A stretch of DNA of 64,000 bases from Sporolactobacillus spathodeae (lineage in GTDB: Bacteria; Bacillota; Bacilli; Bacillales; Sporolactobacillaceae), in assembly GCF_016908935.1 (NCBI RefSeq), contig NZ_JAFBEV010000012.1, positions 1 through 64,000 on the forward strand, in the 5' to 3' direction. Of this stretch, positions 52,844-60,774 are shown piece by piece. Position numbers and translations under genes: made by a program. Position 1 is the stretch's first letter; each line of letters begins with the position of its first letter. Below the pieces are notes generated by a model. That model did not search any database. It was given only the letters and a program-made list of their open reading frames with translations, and was not told the origin of the DNA.

Positions 52844-54168
52844 TTCAACTCCTTGTCTAAAACGATAACTGCCTGAACCAGCGCATTGCCAGCCTTGACG
52901 ATATCGTCGATCTTTGTTTCTTCGTCCGGGCAGTGGCTTTTGCCATTAATACTCGGCACAAACAACATACCGGTCGGTGTTATCGGCGCCATATGCGCCG
53001 AATCGTGACCGGCCAAGCTCGGCAGCGTCAGATACGACTCGCTGAGTGTCTCAATCGCCTGCCGCAACGCTTCCTGAACATGCGCATCCATTGGCACGCC
53101 ATTTTGATCAAGAATCACATCGCGCTGCACCCCGACTTGCCTTTTCTTTGACGCCTGATCGATGACTGTCGAAAAGGCTTGAATAATGCCTTGTAATACG
53201 TTTCTGTCCGACGTCCTGATTTCAGCAATCAATTCGACTTTTCCAGGAATGATATTGGCCGAATCCGGATAAACATCAAAATGGCCAACCGTTGCGACAA
53301 CATCATTGCGATTCAAATCGGTCACGATCTCTTCCAAGCCTAAGCTGATCTCAGCCCCGGCAAGAAGCGCGTCATGCCGGTCCGGCATTAAAGTGGTTCC
53401 CGCATGATTGGCTTCGCCGGAGAGGGTTAGCTTTTCACGATAAATACCGGTGATTCCCGAAACAACAGCCAGTGATTTGCCAGAGTCGATAAGATTCCTC
53501 CCCTGCTCGATATGGCATTCGATAAATGCCGCCAATTCATCGGACTGAAGCAGGTGGCTGGCTAATTGATCGACATCGCCGCCAAGACGGTGGATTGTTT
53601 CGGTTATCTTTTCATTGGTCTTCCCATGAACCGCGGACTGCAAATCTTCTTTAGTCAGGACACCGGTGATTGAGCGACTGCCGAGTGTTGAAATATTATA
53701 GGGATTCGGTTCCTCTGCTGAAAAGGAAACAGCCATCAGCGGATGCCGGAGCGGATAACCCGCTTCTTTCAATGTCTGCAGAACCTCAGTAGCAAGCAGT
53801 ACCCCCATCGCGCCGTCAAATTTTCCACCATTAGCAACCGCGTCATGATGCGATCCAAGAACAATTGGCTTTAGCGTCTGTCCTTTATCGTAGCGCACCC
53901 AAAGATTTGCAATCGGATCGATTTTAACTGGCGCTTCAAACACGTGTGTCCATAATTGGCTCAGCCACTTGCGCGCCCGGATATCCTGATCGCTGCCAAA
54001 AGAACGATCGATGCCGCCTTCAGCATTTAACCCAAACGCAGCCAGTTGATTCAGCCGTTCACTGATGCGCGCCGCGTTCACGCGAATATTTGTTTTCTCT
54101 TTCTTCTCGGGAATTTCCAAATTCAGCACCTTCGTTTCTTGAAACCTGAAAAATGGCTCATCACTCAT
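52840..54168 (-). CDS. M20-family N-carbamoyl/N-formyl amino acid hydrolase-like enzyme
   Basis: A 442-residue di-metal hydrolase of the allantoate amidohydrolase/N-carbamoyl-L-amino acid hydrolase branch. Motifs: LGSHHDAVANGGKFDGAMGV (metal His and Asp), SFSAEEPNPYN, IECHIEQGRNL, GEANHAGTTLMPDRHDALLA, SAHMAPITPTGMLFVPSING and KSHCPDEET. Members hydrolyse N-carbamoyl and often N-formyl amino acids. Its ATG overlaps the RpiR stop by 4 nt and its own stop overlaps the HutF-like gene. In this setting it could deformylate N-formylglutamate, taking HutG's place, or open a carbamoyl intermediate. Both are inferences. Confidence 0.88.
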   Translation of the reverse strand: MSDEPFFRFQETKVLNLEIPEKKEKTNIRVNAARISERLNQLAAFGLNAEGGIDRSFGSDQDIRARKWLSQLWTHVFEAPVKIDPIANLWVRYDKGQTLKPIVLGSHHDAVANGGKFDGAMGVLLATEVLQTLKEAGYPLRHPLMAVSFSAEEPNPYNISTLGSRSITGVLTKEDLQSAVHGKTNEKITETIHRLGGDVDQLASHLLQSDELAAFIECHIEQGRNLIDSGKSLAVVSGITGIYREKLTLSGEANHAGTTLMPDRHDALLAGAEISLGLEEIVTDLNRNDVVATVGHFDVYPDSANIIPGKVELIAEIRTSDRNVLQGIIQAFSTVIDQASKKRQVGVQRDVILDQNGVPMDAHVQEALRQAIETLSESYLTLPSLAGHDSAHMAPITPTGMLFVPSINGKSHCPDEETKIDDIVKAGNALVQAVIVLDKELN

Positions 54169-55052
54169 GTTGCTTTCGGGCCACTTCTATGAATCTCGTA
54201 ATAGGTATTGTGCATCCGATCCAGCTGCTCAATTTCCTGCATTCGTTTATCCAGCCCTTGCGTCTTTCTGGCAACATCACGCAAGAGCAAATTAAGAAAC
54301 AGAATCGGCGTGCTATAAATATCAAAAATTGATGATGTGGTAATCGGAACGCTGAGCACTGGATTGGCCAAGCTGTATACTGGCGATGTGATACTATCCG
54401 TGATCGCGGCGATCGGAAAGCCCTTCTGATCTAGCTCATTCAATTTTTCAAGCAGCGCCTTCGGATACCTGGGAAAAACCATGGCGAGCACCTGAACCTT
54501 TTTCGGATCGAGCAAATCAATCGTGTCCCATTCCGGACTTTGCGGTGTGAGGCGCCGCACGTTATTTCTGATTTTATTCAGAATATAACTGGTATAAGAG
54601 AGCAAAGTTGCCGACATGCGGGCGGAAACAAGCAGCACCTGCTCCGCGTCGACTAGCTGCGCAACCAGCTTCTGATAGGCGGGCTGATGAAGGATCGTCG
54701 TCAGCTGATCCATATTCTCGTACTCCATCCTGAGAATGCTAGCAATATTCTCATCGGAATTGCTCGTATACTGCAGTCGTTGCGGTGCGGTCATCTCCTT
54801 TTTCGCAAAGCGTTGAAGGCTATGCAGAAAATCGTTATACCCTTTGTAACCAAGCCCAATACAAAACCGCGAAACGCTCCCCTGGCTCACCTCGGTCTTT
54901 TCCGCAACTTCGGACGCGGTCATGAAAATCACCTGCATATAATTCTTCTCAATGTAGTGCGCCAGTTTTTCGTAGGTCGGTGACCCCTGAGCTACCTGAG
55001 CAATCCGCACCCACAAATCATCGAGCTTCTTTATTTCCGACTGTTCCTTCAC
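54165..55052 (-). CDS. RpiR-family transcriptional regulator (HTH + SIS)
   Basis: A 295-residue regulator. Residues ~20-90 are the RpiR helix-turn-helix (MTASEVAEKTEVSQGSVSRF, then CIGLGYKGYNDFLHSL). A SIS domain follows (LVDAEQVLLVSARMSATLLS, IAAITDSITSPVYSLANPV), which in this family binds a sugar phosphate or other small ligand. I choose GTG 55052 with GGTGA 5 nt upstream over the GTG at 55064. It is the first gene of the operon with the M20, HutF-like and aconitase X genes. A perfect 10 bp-arm palindrome lies 30-55 bp upstream, a likely autoregulatory site. SIS ligands need not be sugars; here it may sense the imported compound. Confidence 0.88.
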   Translation of the reverse strand: MKEQSEIKKLDDLWVRIAQVAQGSPTYEKLAHYIEKNYMQVIFMTASEVAEKTEVSQGSVSRFCIGLGYKGYNDFLHSLQRFAKKEMTAPQRLQYTSNSDENIASILRMEYENMDQLTTILHQPAYQKLVAQLVDAEQVLLVSARMSATLLSYTSYILNKIRNNVRRLTPQSPEWDTIDLLDPKKVQVLAMVFPRYPKALLEKLNELDQKGFPIAAITDSITSPVYSLANPVLSVPITTSSIFDIYSTPILFLNLLLRDVARKTQGLDKRMQEIEQLDRMHNTYYEIHRSGPKAT

Positions 55053-55080
55053 AACGCTCACCACAACTTTTTGATGGTTC

Positions 55081-55106
55081 TATTCATAAACTATTATTTA
55101 TGAATA
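55081..55106. promoter_or_regulatory. Perfect palindrome, candidate RpiR operator
   Basis: TATTCATAAA-N6-TTTATGAATA, perfect 10 bp arms, 29 bp upstream of the chosen rpiR start. TATTCATGAATA at 61217-61228, upstream of the SDR/HisD operon, shares its TATTCAT/ATGAATA halves. Confidence 0.7.
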
Positions 55107-55374
55107 ATTATATTTATATTTTTGTTATTGTCAATAAATTTAGTAAAATAAATTTTTACGGCATATTATTATAAGTGTCTATTTTGCTAATCATCTAAAA
55201 ATTGCCAGGTTTGCGAAAGAGAAGTTTGCTCTAATTCAACTGAAGCAGTGTATTAGCGGTACAATTTGAGAGGAGTGAAGCAGAAAGTTTTTCGGAGCAA
55301 CCGACTTCGGCCGATTGACCGATTTCGGACGGATTTTTGCTTAATCCGGAAGTAGCTTTTTTGGATAGGTCAAA

Positions 55375-55556
55375 ATTTTTACGGCTTCGGCCTAACTTTT
55401 CATAGGTTCGGTCTAACTTTTCGTGGATTCGGTCTAACTTTTTCGAGGTTCGGTCTAACTTTTCGTGGATTCGGTCTAACTTTCGAGGTTCGGTCTAACT
55501 TTTCACGGCTTTGGTCTAACTTTTTCGAGGTTCGGTCTAACTTTTCGTTGGCCAGG
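55375..55556. repeat. Tandem 21 bp repeats, TTCGGTCTAACTTTTCG type
   Basis: About eight units read GGTTCGGTCTAACTTTTCG or GATTCGGTCTAACTTTTCG with 18-22 bp periods. The reverse complement (GAAAAGTTAGACCGAA) is the first unit type of the 42.2 kb array. The rest of 55107-55633 is AT-rich with no gene evident. Confidence 0.85.
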
Positions 55557-55633
55557 TCAGCAGCAAGTAGACTTCTATCGAAGGCCAAAACTTTGATCCT
55601 AATAATTTCGAAGCGCTTACATTCATATAATAT

Positions 55634-55675
55634 AGAAAGAACTTTCCCTCCATCTTCCTTGGGAAAGTTCTTTCT
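55634..55675 (-). terminator. Terminator of the histidinol dehydrogenase-like gene
   Basis: A perfect 15 bp stem AGAAAGAACTTTCCC/GGGAAAGTTCTTTCT, 3 nt past the stop. No long T-run, but the stem is strong. Confidence 0.8.
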
Positions 55676-55678
55676 GAT

Positions 55679-56941
55679 TTATTCGACGCGCATGGCGACG
55701 GATTTCTTATGGGCAAACAATCCTTCGACGTTAGCCAGGTGCATGCAGGCAGCGGATAAATTTTGGCAGCCCTCTTCCGTAATCTCCTGGAAAAACGAGG
55801 TTTTGATAAAGGTGCCGACCCAAACACCGTTGGAGTATTTGGCCGTGCCCATGGTTGGCAGAATGTGATTGGTGCCCGATACATAGTCGCCGAACGCGAC
55901 CGGGGCGTATTGACCAATAAATAGCGAGCCATAGTTGCTCAGCTTCTCGCTGAGCGCATGCGCATCTTTTGTCTGCACTTCAAGATGCTCCGGCGCCACC
56001 TCATCCGAGAAACGAACCGCTTCATCCTCGCTGTCAACGAGATAAATTTGTCCATTATTCTGCCAAGACTCGCGGGCAATCGCACTTGTTTCCAAATCAC
56101 CAAGATATTCGTCGATTTTGGCTTCTACCTGTGCAATCATCGCACGATCGGTTGCGACTAGAATCGTCTTCGTATTCGGATCATGCTCCGCCTGTGCCAG
56201 TAAATCGATGGCGACATACGACGGATTGGCACTTTCATCGGCAATGATTAGCACTTCGCTCGGACCGGCAATACTGTCGATACCGACGTCACCGAGCACT
56301 TGACGCTTCGCTTCTGCGACAAAGCGATTGCCCGGGCCGACGACCAGATTGACTTTTCCGATCGACTCCGTGCCATAAGCCATTGCCGCAATCGCCTGAG
56401 CCCCGCCGACGCAATAGATTTCATCGGCGCCCGCGATATCCATGGCAACCAGCACTGCTGGATGAATCGTGCCATGCTCGCGCGAAGGCGGGCAACAAGC
56501 GCAAACGGATTTTACACCGGCAATCTTCGCGGTCAAAATCGACATCAGGGCAGAACTTGGCAGCGGATAGCGCCCACCCGGAATATAGGCGCCGCAGCGT
56601 TCAATCGGAATCAATTTATGTCCCAGCGTCACGCCGGGCACCGGGCTACTCACCTTCATTGCTTGCAGGCATTCATACTGCTTTTTCGCGTAAAAAGAAA
56701 TATTGGAAGCGGCGAAACGCAACGCGTCTACCGTTTTCGGGTCGATCTGTTCATAGGCCGCGGCAATGGTCTCCTTGCTGACGCGAACCTTGTCCAATAC
56801 CACACGATCAAATTTTTCCGAGAGTTCGAGCAGCTTCTTATCACCTTCCGCTTTCACTTGTTCGATAATGCCGCTAACCAGTTCGGTCAAGTTCTGATCA
56901 CGTTCATAGGTCTTTTTCACTGCTTGCTTGACAACTTCCAT
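55679..56941 (-). CDS. Histidinol dehydrogenase-family protein
   Basis: A 420-residue NAD-dependent dehydrogenase of the HisD family. Conserved parts: VPGVTLGHKLIPIERCGAYI, PGGRYPLPSSALMS, GGAQAIAAMAYGTES, VVGPGNRFVAEAKRQVLG, LAQAEHDPNT (zinc ligands), the catalytic Glu-His in VAPEHLEV and GDYVSGTNHILPT. No other his biosynthesis gene is near, so a catabolic role is more likely than histidine synthesis. HisD homologs outside his operons include sulfopropanediol dehydrogenase (HpsN). It lies 130 bp after a broken SDR copy and shares a strand with the SDR and importer. Probably it oxidises an alcohol to an acid in the same pathway. Confidence 0.85.
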   Translation of the reverse strand: MEVVKQAVKKTYERDQNLTELVSGIIEQVKAEGDKKLLELSEKFDRVVLDKVRVSKETIAAAYEQIDPKTVDALRFAASNISFYAKKQYECLQAMKVSSPVPGVTLGHKLIPIERCGAYIPGGRYPLPSSALMSILTAKIAGVKSVCACCPPSREHGTIHPAVLVAMDIAGADEIYCVGGAQAIAAMAYGTESIGKVNLVVGPGNRFVAEAKRQVLGDVGIDSIAGPSEVLIIADESANPSYVAIDLLAQAEHDPNTKTILVATDRAMIAQVEAKIDEYLGDLETSAIARESWQNNGQIYLVDSEDEAVRFSDEVAPEHLEVQTKDAHALSEKLSNYGSLFIGQYAPVAFGDYVSGTNHILPTMGTAKYSNGVWVGTFIKTSFFQEITEEGCQNLSAACMHLANVEGLFAHKKSVAMRVE

Positions 56942-56971
56942 TTTCCTGGGTTCCTCCTTCTTCTCTACAAT

Positions 56972-57303
56972 TTATCCGGCCAACCAGCCACCGTCCACGG
57001 CAATCGTCTGGCCTGTCACATAATCCGAAGCGTGGCTTGAAAGGAAAACCAACGCGCCGGACAAATCCTTTTTTAACAATTGCGCTTCGGCTGCTCGCTT
57101 GCCGGGGGCGCCGCGCGTCTCCTCAAACAAGCTAGCATCTGCGGGTTCTCACTTGGCTCGCTTTTCCCGCAGGCGTCTCGCTCCTTCGCTCCATTTTCCA
57201 CCAAAAATCTTTTGCTTTTTTTACTTTGAACAAATCCCACGGCTTGCCATTTCAACCTACTCAAAATCCACGTATCTACCTAGGCCCTATGTGCCGGATC
57301 ATT
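56972..57303 (-). pseudogene. Broken 3' fragment of the SDR gene, interrupted by the repeat element
   Basis: 56972-57068 repeats the last ~32 codons of the SDR gene next door, ending with the same Gly-Trp-Leu-Ala-Gly-stop, with only a few differences. 57230-57303 aligns without gaps to the SDR region just upstream but is far more diverged. Between them sits the dispersed element at 57069-57229, flanked by ACAAATCC on both sides. The fragment has no start. Confidence 0.85.
57069..57229 (+). mobile_element. Dispersed element with 8 bp target-site duplication
   Basis: A 161 bp insert, TTTTTTAACAATTGCGC to TTTTTTTACTTTGA, with the usual core (GGCTGCTCGCTTGCC, CAAGCTAGCATCTGCGGG, TCTCACTTGGCTCGC). 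It is flanked by ACAAATCC at 57061-57068 and 57230-57237. The intact SDR gene next door has a single ACAAATCC at the equivalent place, so it serves as an empty site. No transposase is encoded and clear terminal inverted repeats are not seen. Confidence 0.75.
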
Positions 57304-57311
57304 TCCAAGGT

Positions 57312-58067
57312 TTATCCCGCTAGCCAGCCACCGTCCACGGCGATCGTCTGGCCTGTCACATAATCCGAAGCGTGGCTTGAAAGGAAAACCAACGCGCCGG
57401 ACAAATCCTCTGGATCGCCAATTCGGCCTGCTGGAATCCGCGTTTCTATCCAAGACTTATGCGCCGGATCATCGAAAAACGGCTGCGTCATCTGGGTCAG
57501 AAAATAACCCGGCGCAATGGCGTTCACCTGTATATTGTCCGAAGCAAGTTCAATCGCCATCGTCTTGGTCAGCTGCACAATCGCCCCTTTTGACGCGCAA
57601 TAAACGGATGACGCCGCAAGTCCGAGATAGCTGCCAAGCGAGGCAATATTGATGATTTTCCCATGTCCCTGTTCCTTCATTTTTCCGGCAACGACCTGGC
57701 TGAGAAAAAAAACACCTTTGAGATTGACTGCCATAATCGCGTCATAATGGGCTTCCGTCACATCCAAAAAAGGTTCCGGAGCTTCGAAACCGGCGTTGTT
57801 GACTAATATATCAATCTGCGGATAGCGATCGGCTAAAGTGCGGCAACCGGCGCGATCCGTGACATCCAGAACAGCCGCCTCAGCCTTGCCACCTTGCGCC
57901 GAAATTGCAGCAACTGTATCCGCCAGATCGGCTTGACGCCTTCCCGCACAGATGCAGAAACAGCCTGCCTGCGCTAAAGCCCGCGCATAGCCACGGCCAA
58001 GGCCGCGTCCAGCGCCAGTCACAAGTGCTGTTTTTCCTTCTAGATCAAATAAATGCTGCGCCGCCAT
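57312..58067 (-). CDS. Short-chain dehydrogenase/reductase (SDR)
   Basis: A 251-residue classical SDR. NAD-binding TGAGRGLGRGYARAL, LVNNAGFEAPEPFLDV, the catalytic Ser/Tyr/Lys in ASLGSYLGLAASSVYCASKG, and C-terminal [17 protein letters not shown]. It oxidises or reduces an alcohol/ketone; family members include gluconate 5-dehydrogenase and 3-ketoacyl reductase-like enzymes. ATG at 58067 has AGGTGG 8 nt upstream, 16 nt after the ATPase stop. It is the fourth gene of the importer operon, followed by its own broken 3' copy and the HisD-like gene. An alcohol to aldehyde or ketone to acid route with HisD is plausible. Confidence 0.88.
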   Translation of the reverse strand: MAAQHLFDLEGKTALVTGAGRGLGRGYARALAQAGCFCICAGRRQADLADTVAAISAQGGKAEAAVLDVTDRAGCRTLADRYPQIDILVNNAGFEAPEPFLDVTEAHYDAIMAVNLKGVFFLSQVVAGKMKEQGHGKIINIASLGSYLGLAASSVYCASKGAIVQLTKTMAIELASDNIQVNAIAPGYFLTQMTQPFFDDPAHKSWIETRIPAGRIGDPEDLSGALVFLSSHASDYVTGQTIAVDGGWLAG

Positions 58068-58083
58068 TGCTTTCACCACCTGA

Positions 58084-58884
58084 TTAACGAGTCGCGGCCG
58101 CTTTTTCTGCCGCTTCCCGCCGCTGCTTCTGCAATTCGAGAATGATTTCTTTTTTATACGCAATAAAAGGCTCCGTCAATTGCAGGCTCCAATCCCGCGC
58201 ATCCGGCAGCTCAATCGTTAATTCTTTCGCATTGCGCCCAGGGCCGCTAGCCATCACATAGACGCGATCTGACAAATAAACCGCCTCATCAATATCATGG
58301 GTCACAAAAAGAACACTGGACTGCGCTTCTTTAAAGACCTTGACTAACAAGTCTTGCATGTCGCGCCGTGTTTGCGCGTCCAACGCGCCGAACGGCTCGT
58401 CCATCAACAGCAGCTTCGGTTTGAAAACGAGTGCCCGGGCAATCGCCACGCGCTGCTGCATCCCGCCAGACATTTGCGACGGGTAAACGGTCTCGAAACC
58501 CTCTAGGCCGACAAGCTTCAGAAAGTGATAGGCCAACTCTTTTTTCTGTTTCTTATTGAGCAAGCGATCTTTTTTCAACGCAAAGGCAACATTTTCCCAT
58601 GCCAAAAGCCATGGCAGTAGACTGTATTGTTGAAAAACGACACCGCGATCGCGACCCGGCCGCGTTATCGGCTGACCGTTTAGCACAATCGTGCCGTCCG
58701 TTATTTGATCCAAACCGGCGACAAGACGCAGAAAGGTTGACTTGCCGCATCCGGATGGCCCGAGCAGCGAAACAAATTCATGCTGGTGAATCGTCAGGTG
58801 TACATCGTTCAGCGCGGTGAATCGTCCCTTTTTCGTTTCAAACGTCCGGCCGACATGACTGGCCTCCAATAATAACTCTGACAA
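58084..58884 (-). CDS. NitT/TauT-type ABC transporter ATP-binding protein
   Basis: A 266-residue ABC ATPase like SsuB/TauB: Walker A GPSGCGKST, Q-loop GVVFQQYSLLPWLLAWENVA, signature MSGGMQQR, Walker B LLLMDEPFGALDAQTRRDMQ and H-loop FVTHDIDEAVYLSDRVYVM. It follows the permease by ~27 nt and precedes the SDR, so binding protein, permease and ATPase are complete in one operon. Paralogous to the ATPase at 42.5 kb, but the two differ clearly. Substrate unknown. Confidence 0.92.
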   Translation of the reverse strand: MSELLLEASHVGRTFETKKGRFTALNDVHLTIHQHEFVSLLGPSGCGKSTFLRLVAGLDQITDGTIVLNGQPITRPGRDRGVVFQQYSLLPWLLAWENVAFALKKDRLLNKKQKKELAYHFLKLVGLEGFETVYPSQMSGGMQQRVAIARALVFKPKLLLMDEPFGALDAQTRRDMQDLLVKVFKEAQSSVLFVTHDIDEAVYLSDRVYVMASGPGRNAKELTIELPDARDWSLQLTEPFIAYKKEIILELQKQRREAAEKAAATR

Positions 58885-58911
58885 AATATATACCTCCTCT
58901 CCCCGCTTGTC

Positions 58912-59670
58912 TTAGTTGATTTTTTCCTTTTCCATCCATGGGAAGAAGAATTTCCCCAAAAGGCCGAAAATCAAATCGGTAATCAGACCGAGAACACCAA
59001 TGGTCAAAATGCCGAGAATAATCGTTTCTGTCGATAGGTAACGCTGCGCCTGCATAATGCGGAAACCAAGACCGCTCGTTGCCGCAACGAGTTCAGCCAC
59101 GACGAGGTAGGTCCAAGCCCAGCCCCAAACGGTTCGCAACGTATCCCAAATTGACGGCATCGCTGCACGGACGACAATGTCTTTAATCACTTCGAGCCGA
59201 TTGAGACCAAGCGTCATGCCCACTTCGACAACGGAACGCTTAACGCGTTTACAATTGTCGGCAATCATGATCACTTCCTGGAAGAAAACGCCGAGGAAGA
59301 TGATAAAGAATTTCTGCATATCGCTTGTCCCGAACCAGAGAATCGACATCGGAATAAACGCGACAACCGGCATATAGCGAATAAACCCAACAAGGGGTTC
59401 CCAAAAGGCTTTCCACGTCTTAGACGTGCCCATCAGCACGCCGATCGGCAGGGCAAATGCCGTGGCGAAAACAAAACCAATCGTAATTCTGTAAAAGCTA
59501 ACTTCAATATCAGAAAAAAAGACACCGGATTGAATTTCTTTGACCGCTTCTTGCAGCACGGCCGTCGGGGTTGGCAAGAACAGACTGCCTACCATTCCGG
59601 TATAAGTCACTGCGCACCAGACAGCCAGAACAAGTGCGATTCCGGATGCCGATACGATTTTCAAACGCAT
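58912..59670 (-). CDS. NitT/TauT-type ABC transporter permease
   Basis: A 252-residue permease with about six TM segments; coupling loop VEVGMTLGLNRLEVIKDIVV and family phrases FIRYMPVVAFIPMSILWFG and TVWGWAWTYLVVAELVAATS. ATG at 59670 has AGGGGGTGG 6 nt upstream; the longer in-frame start at 59700 overlaps this site. It is about 30 nt downstream of the binding-protein gene. Confidence 0.92.
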   Translation of the reverse strand: MRLKIVSASGIALVLAVWCAVTYTGMVGSLFLPTPTAVLQEAVKEIQSGVFFSDIEVSFYRITIGFVFATAFALPIGVLMGTSKTWKAFWEPLVGFIRYMPVVAFIPMSILWFGTSDMQKFFIIFLGVFFQEVIMIADNCKRVKRSVVEVGMTLGLNRLEVIKDIVVRAAMPSIWDTLRTVWGWAWTYLVVAELVAATSGLGFRIMQAQRYLSTETIILGILTIGVLGLITDLIFGLLGKFFFPWMEKEKIN

Positions 59671-59700
59671 GGTTCCACCCCCTGCATACCGCGCACCCAA

Positions 59701-60681
59701 TTATTGAATTGATAGCAGCTCTTTAATCGATATATTTTTCTTCAATTCTTTCTGTTGCGTAAGAATATTTTTAATATTGGTCAATGCTTTATCCAAGTCG
59801 CCAGACTCTGCGGCTTGTTTCTGGTCGCTCAATGTGTAGAATTTAATTCCTTTGAGAATCGTCGGCAAATCACCTGCTGAAGTTCCTGTGGCATCTGCGA
59901 CAATTTTATTACCCTCTGACGGATGCGCCTTCCAATATGTCATCGCCTCGCTCCAGACTTTCTGAAGTTTCGCTTTCATCTCTGGATGCGCTTTTAGATA
60001 GCTCGATTTAACAACCGTCATATCGCTGATCAGTCCAGGCGACTGTTCGCCGGAGTAAATGCTATGGACCGTTTTATCCTTGGCGATGATGCTTGAGATA
60101 TACGGTTCATACGTGACAGCGGCATCGACTTTTCCCGACAGAAGCGCAAGTCCCGCATCCGAAGCAGCCATATAGACCACTTTAAAATCACTTGGCTTCA
60201 AGCCCTGTGTCTTCACGGCCTGATGGAAAAGCAAATCGGAAGTGGTCCCTTCTTCATAAGCAACCTTTTTACCTTTCAACGCGGAAAGACTCTTGTATTT
60301 TGCCGAAGTAATCATCGCGTCAGCAGTCATCGACTGATCCATGAAGACAATGCTTTTTAAATCGATAGCATTATTTGCGGCCATCCGCATCGCTGTATGC
60401 GAAGCAATATTGGCCACCTGTACCTTATCGGAAGCAAAAGCGGCGTTGATATCGGAGTCTTGCTTGAACATCACAATATTGGCATTGATACCATTCTTTT
60501 TGAAAATTCCTTTCTCCTTGGCAATCCACCACGGGCCATAGCCGATCCAAGCCTCTGTACCCATTTGCAGATCAACCAATTTCTTGCCGCCAGAAGAAGA
60601 ACTGCTTGCGTTGTTTCCGCAACCAGCGACTAAAAGAAGAACTAGAAGTAACAGACCAGCTACACTAAGTTTTCGTTTCAT
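59701..60681 (-). CDS. NitT/TauT-type ABC substrate-binding lipoprotein
   Basis: A 326-residue lipoprotein: signal peptide KRKLSVAGLLLLVLLLVAGC with an AGC lipobox and Ser-rich linker, then an SsuA/NMT1-like fold (LQMGTEAWIGYGPWWIAKEK, GIFKKNGINANIVMFKQDSD and AAVTYEPYISSIIAKDK). ATG at 60681 has GGGAGG 10 nt upstream. It starts the importer-SDR-HisD operon. Its binding pocket phrase VTYEPY is close to VTWQPW in the other importer's protein, so the two may take related substrates. Confidence 0.9.
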   Translation of the reverse strand: MKRKLSVAGLLLLVLLLVAGCGNNASSSSSGGKKLVDLQMGTEAWIGYGPWWIAKEKGIFKKNGINANIVMFKQDSDINAAFASDKVQVANIASHTAMRMAANNAIDLKSIVFMDQSMTADAMITSAKYKSLSALKGKKVAYEEGTTSDLLFHQAVKTQGLKPSDFKVVYMAASDAGLALLSGKVDAAVTYEPYISSIIAKDKTVHSIYSGEQSPGLISDMTVVKSSYLKAHPEMKAKLQKVWSEAMTYWKAHPSEGNKIVADATGTSAGDLPTILKGIKFYTLSDQKQAAESGDLDKALTNIKNILTQQKELKKNISIKELLSIQ

Positions 60682-60774
60682 CTCGAACGTGCCTCCCATT
60701 TTAATGATTTTTGTGTGAACTTGTGATCGATCAAACAATCGTTTGGATAAGATAAACTCGTCTACGTCAAGTCT

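Noticed and set aside
55679-56941. hisD of histidine biosynthesis
   Set aside because: No other his biosynthetic genes adjoin it and it is embedded in a catabolic/transport cluster; the family name was kept, not the gene symbol.
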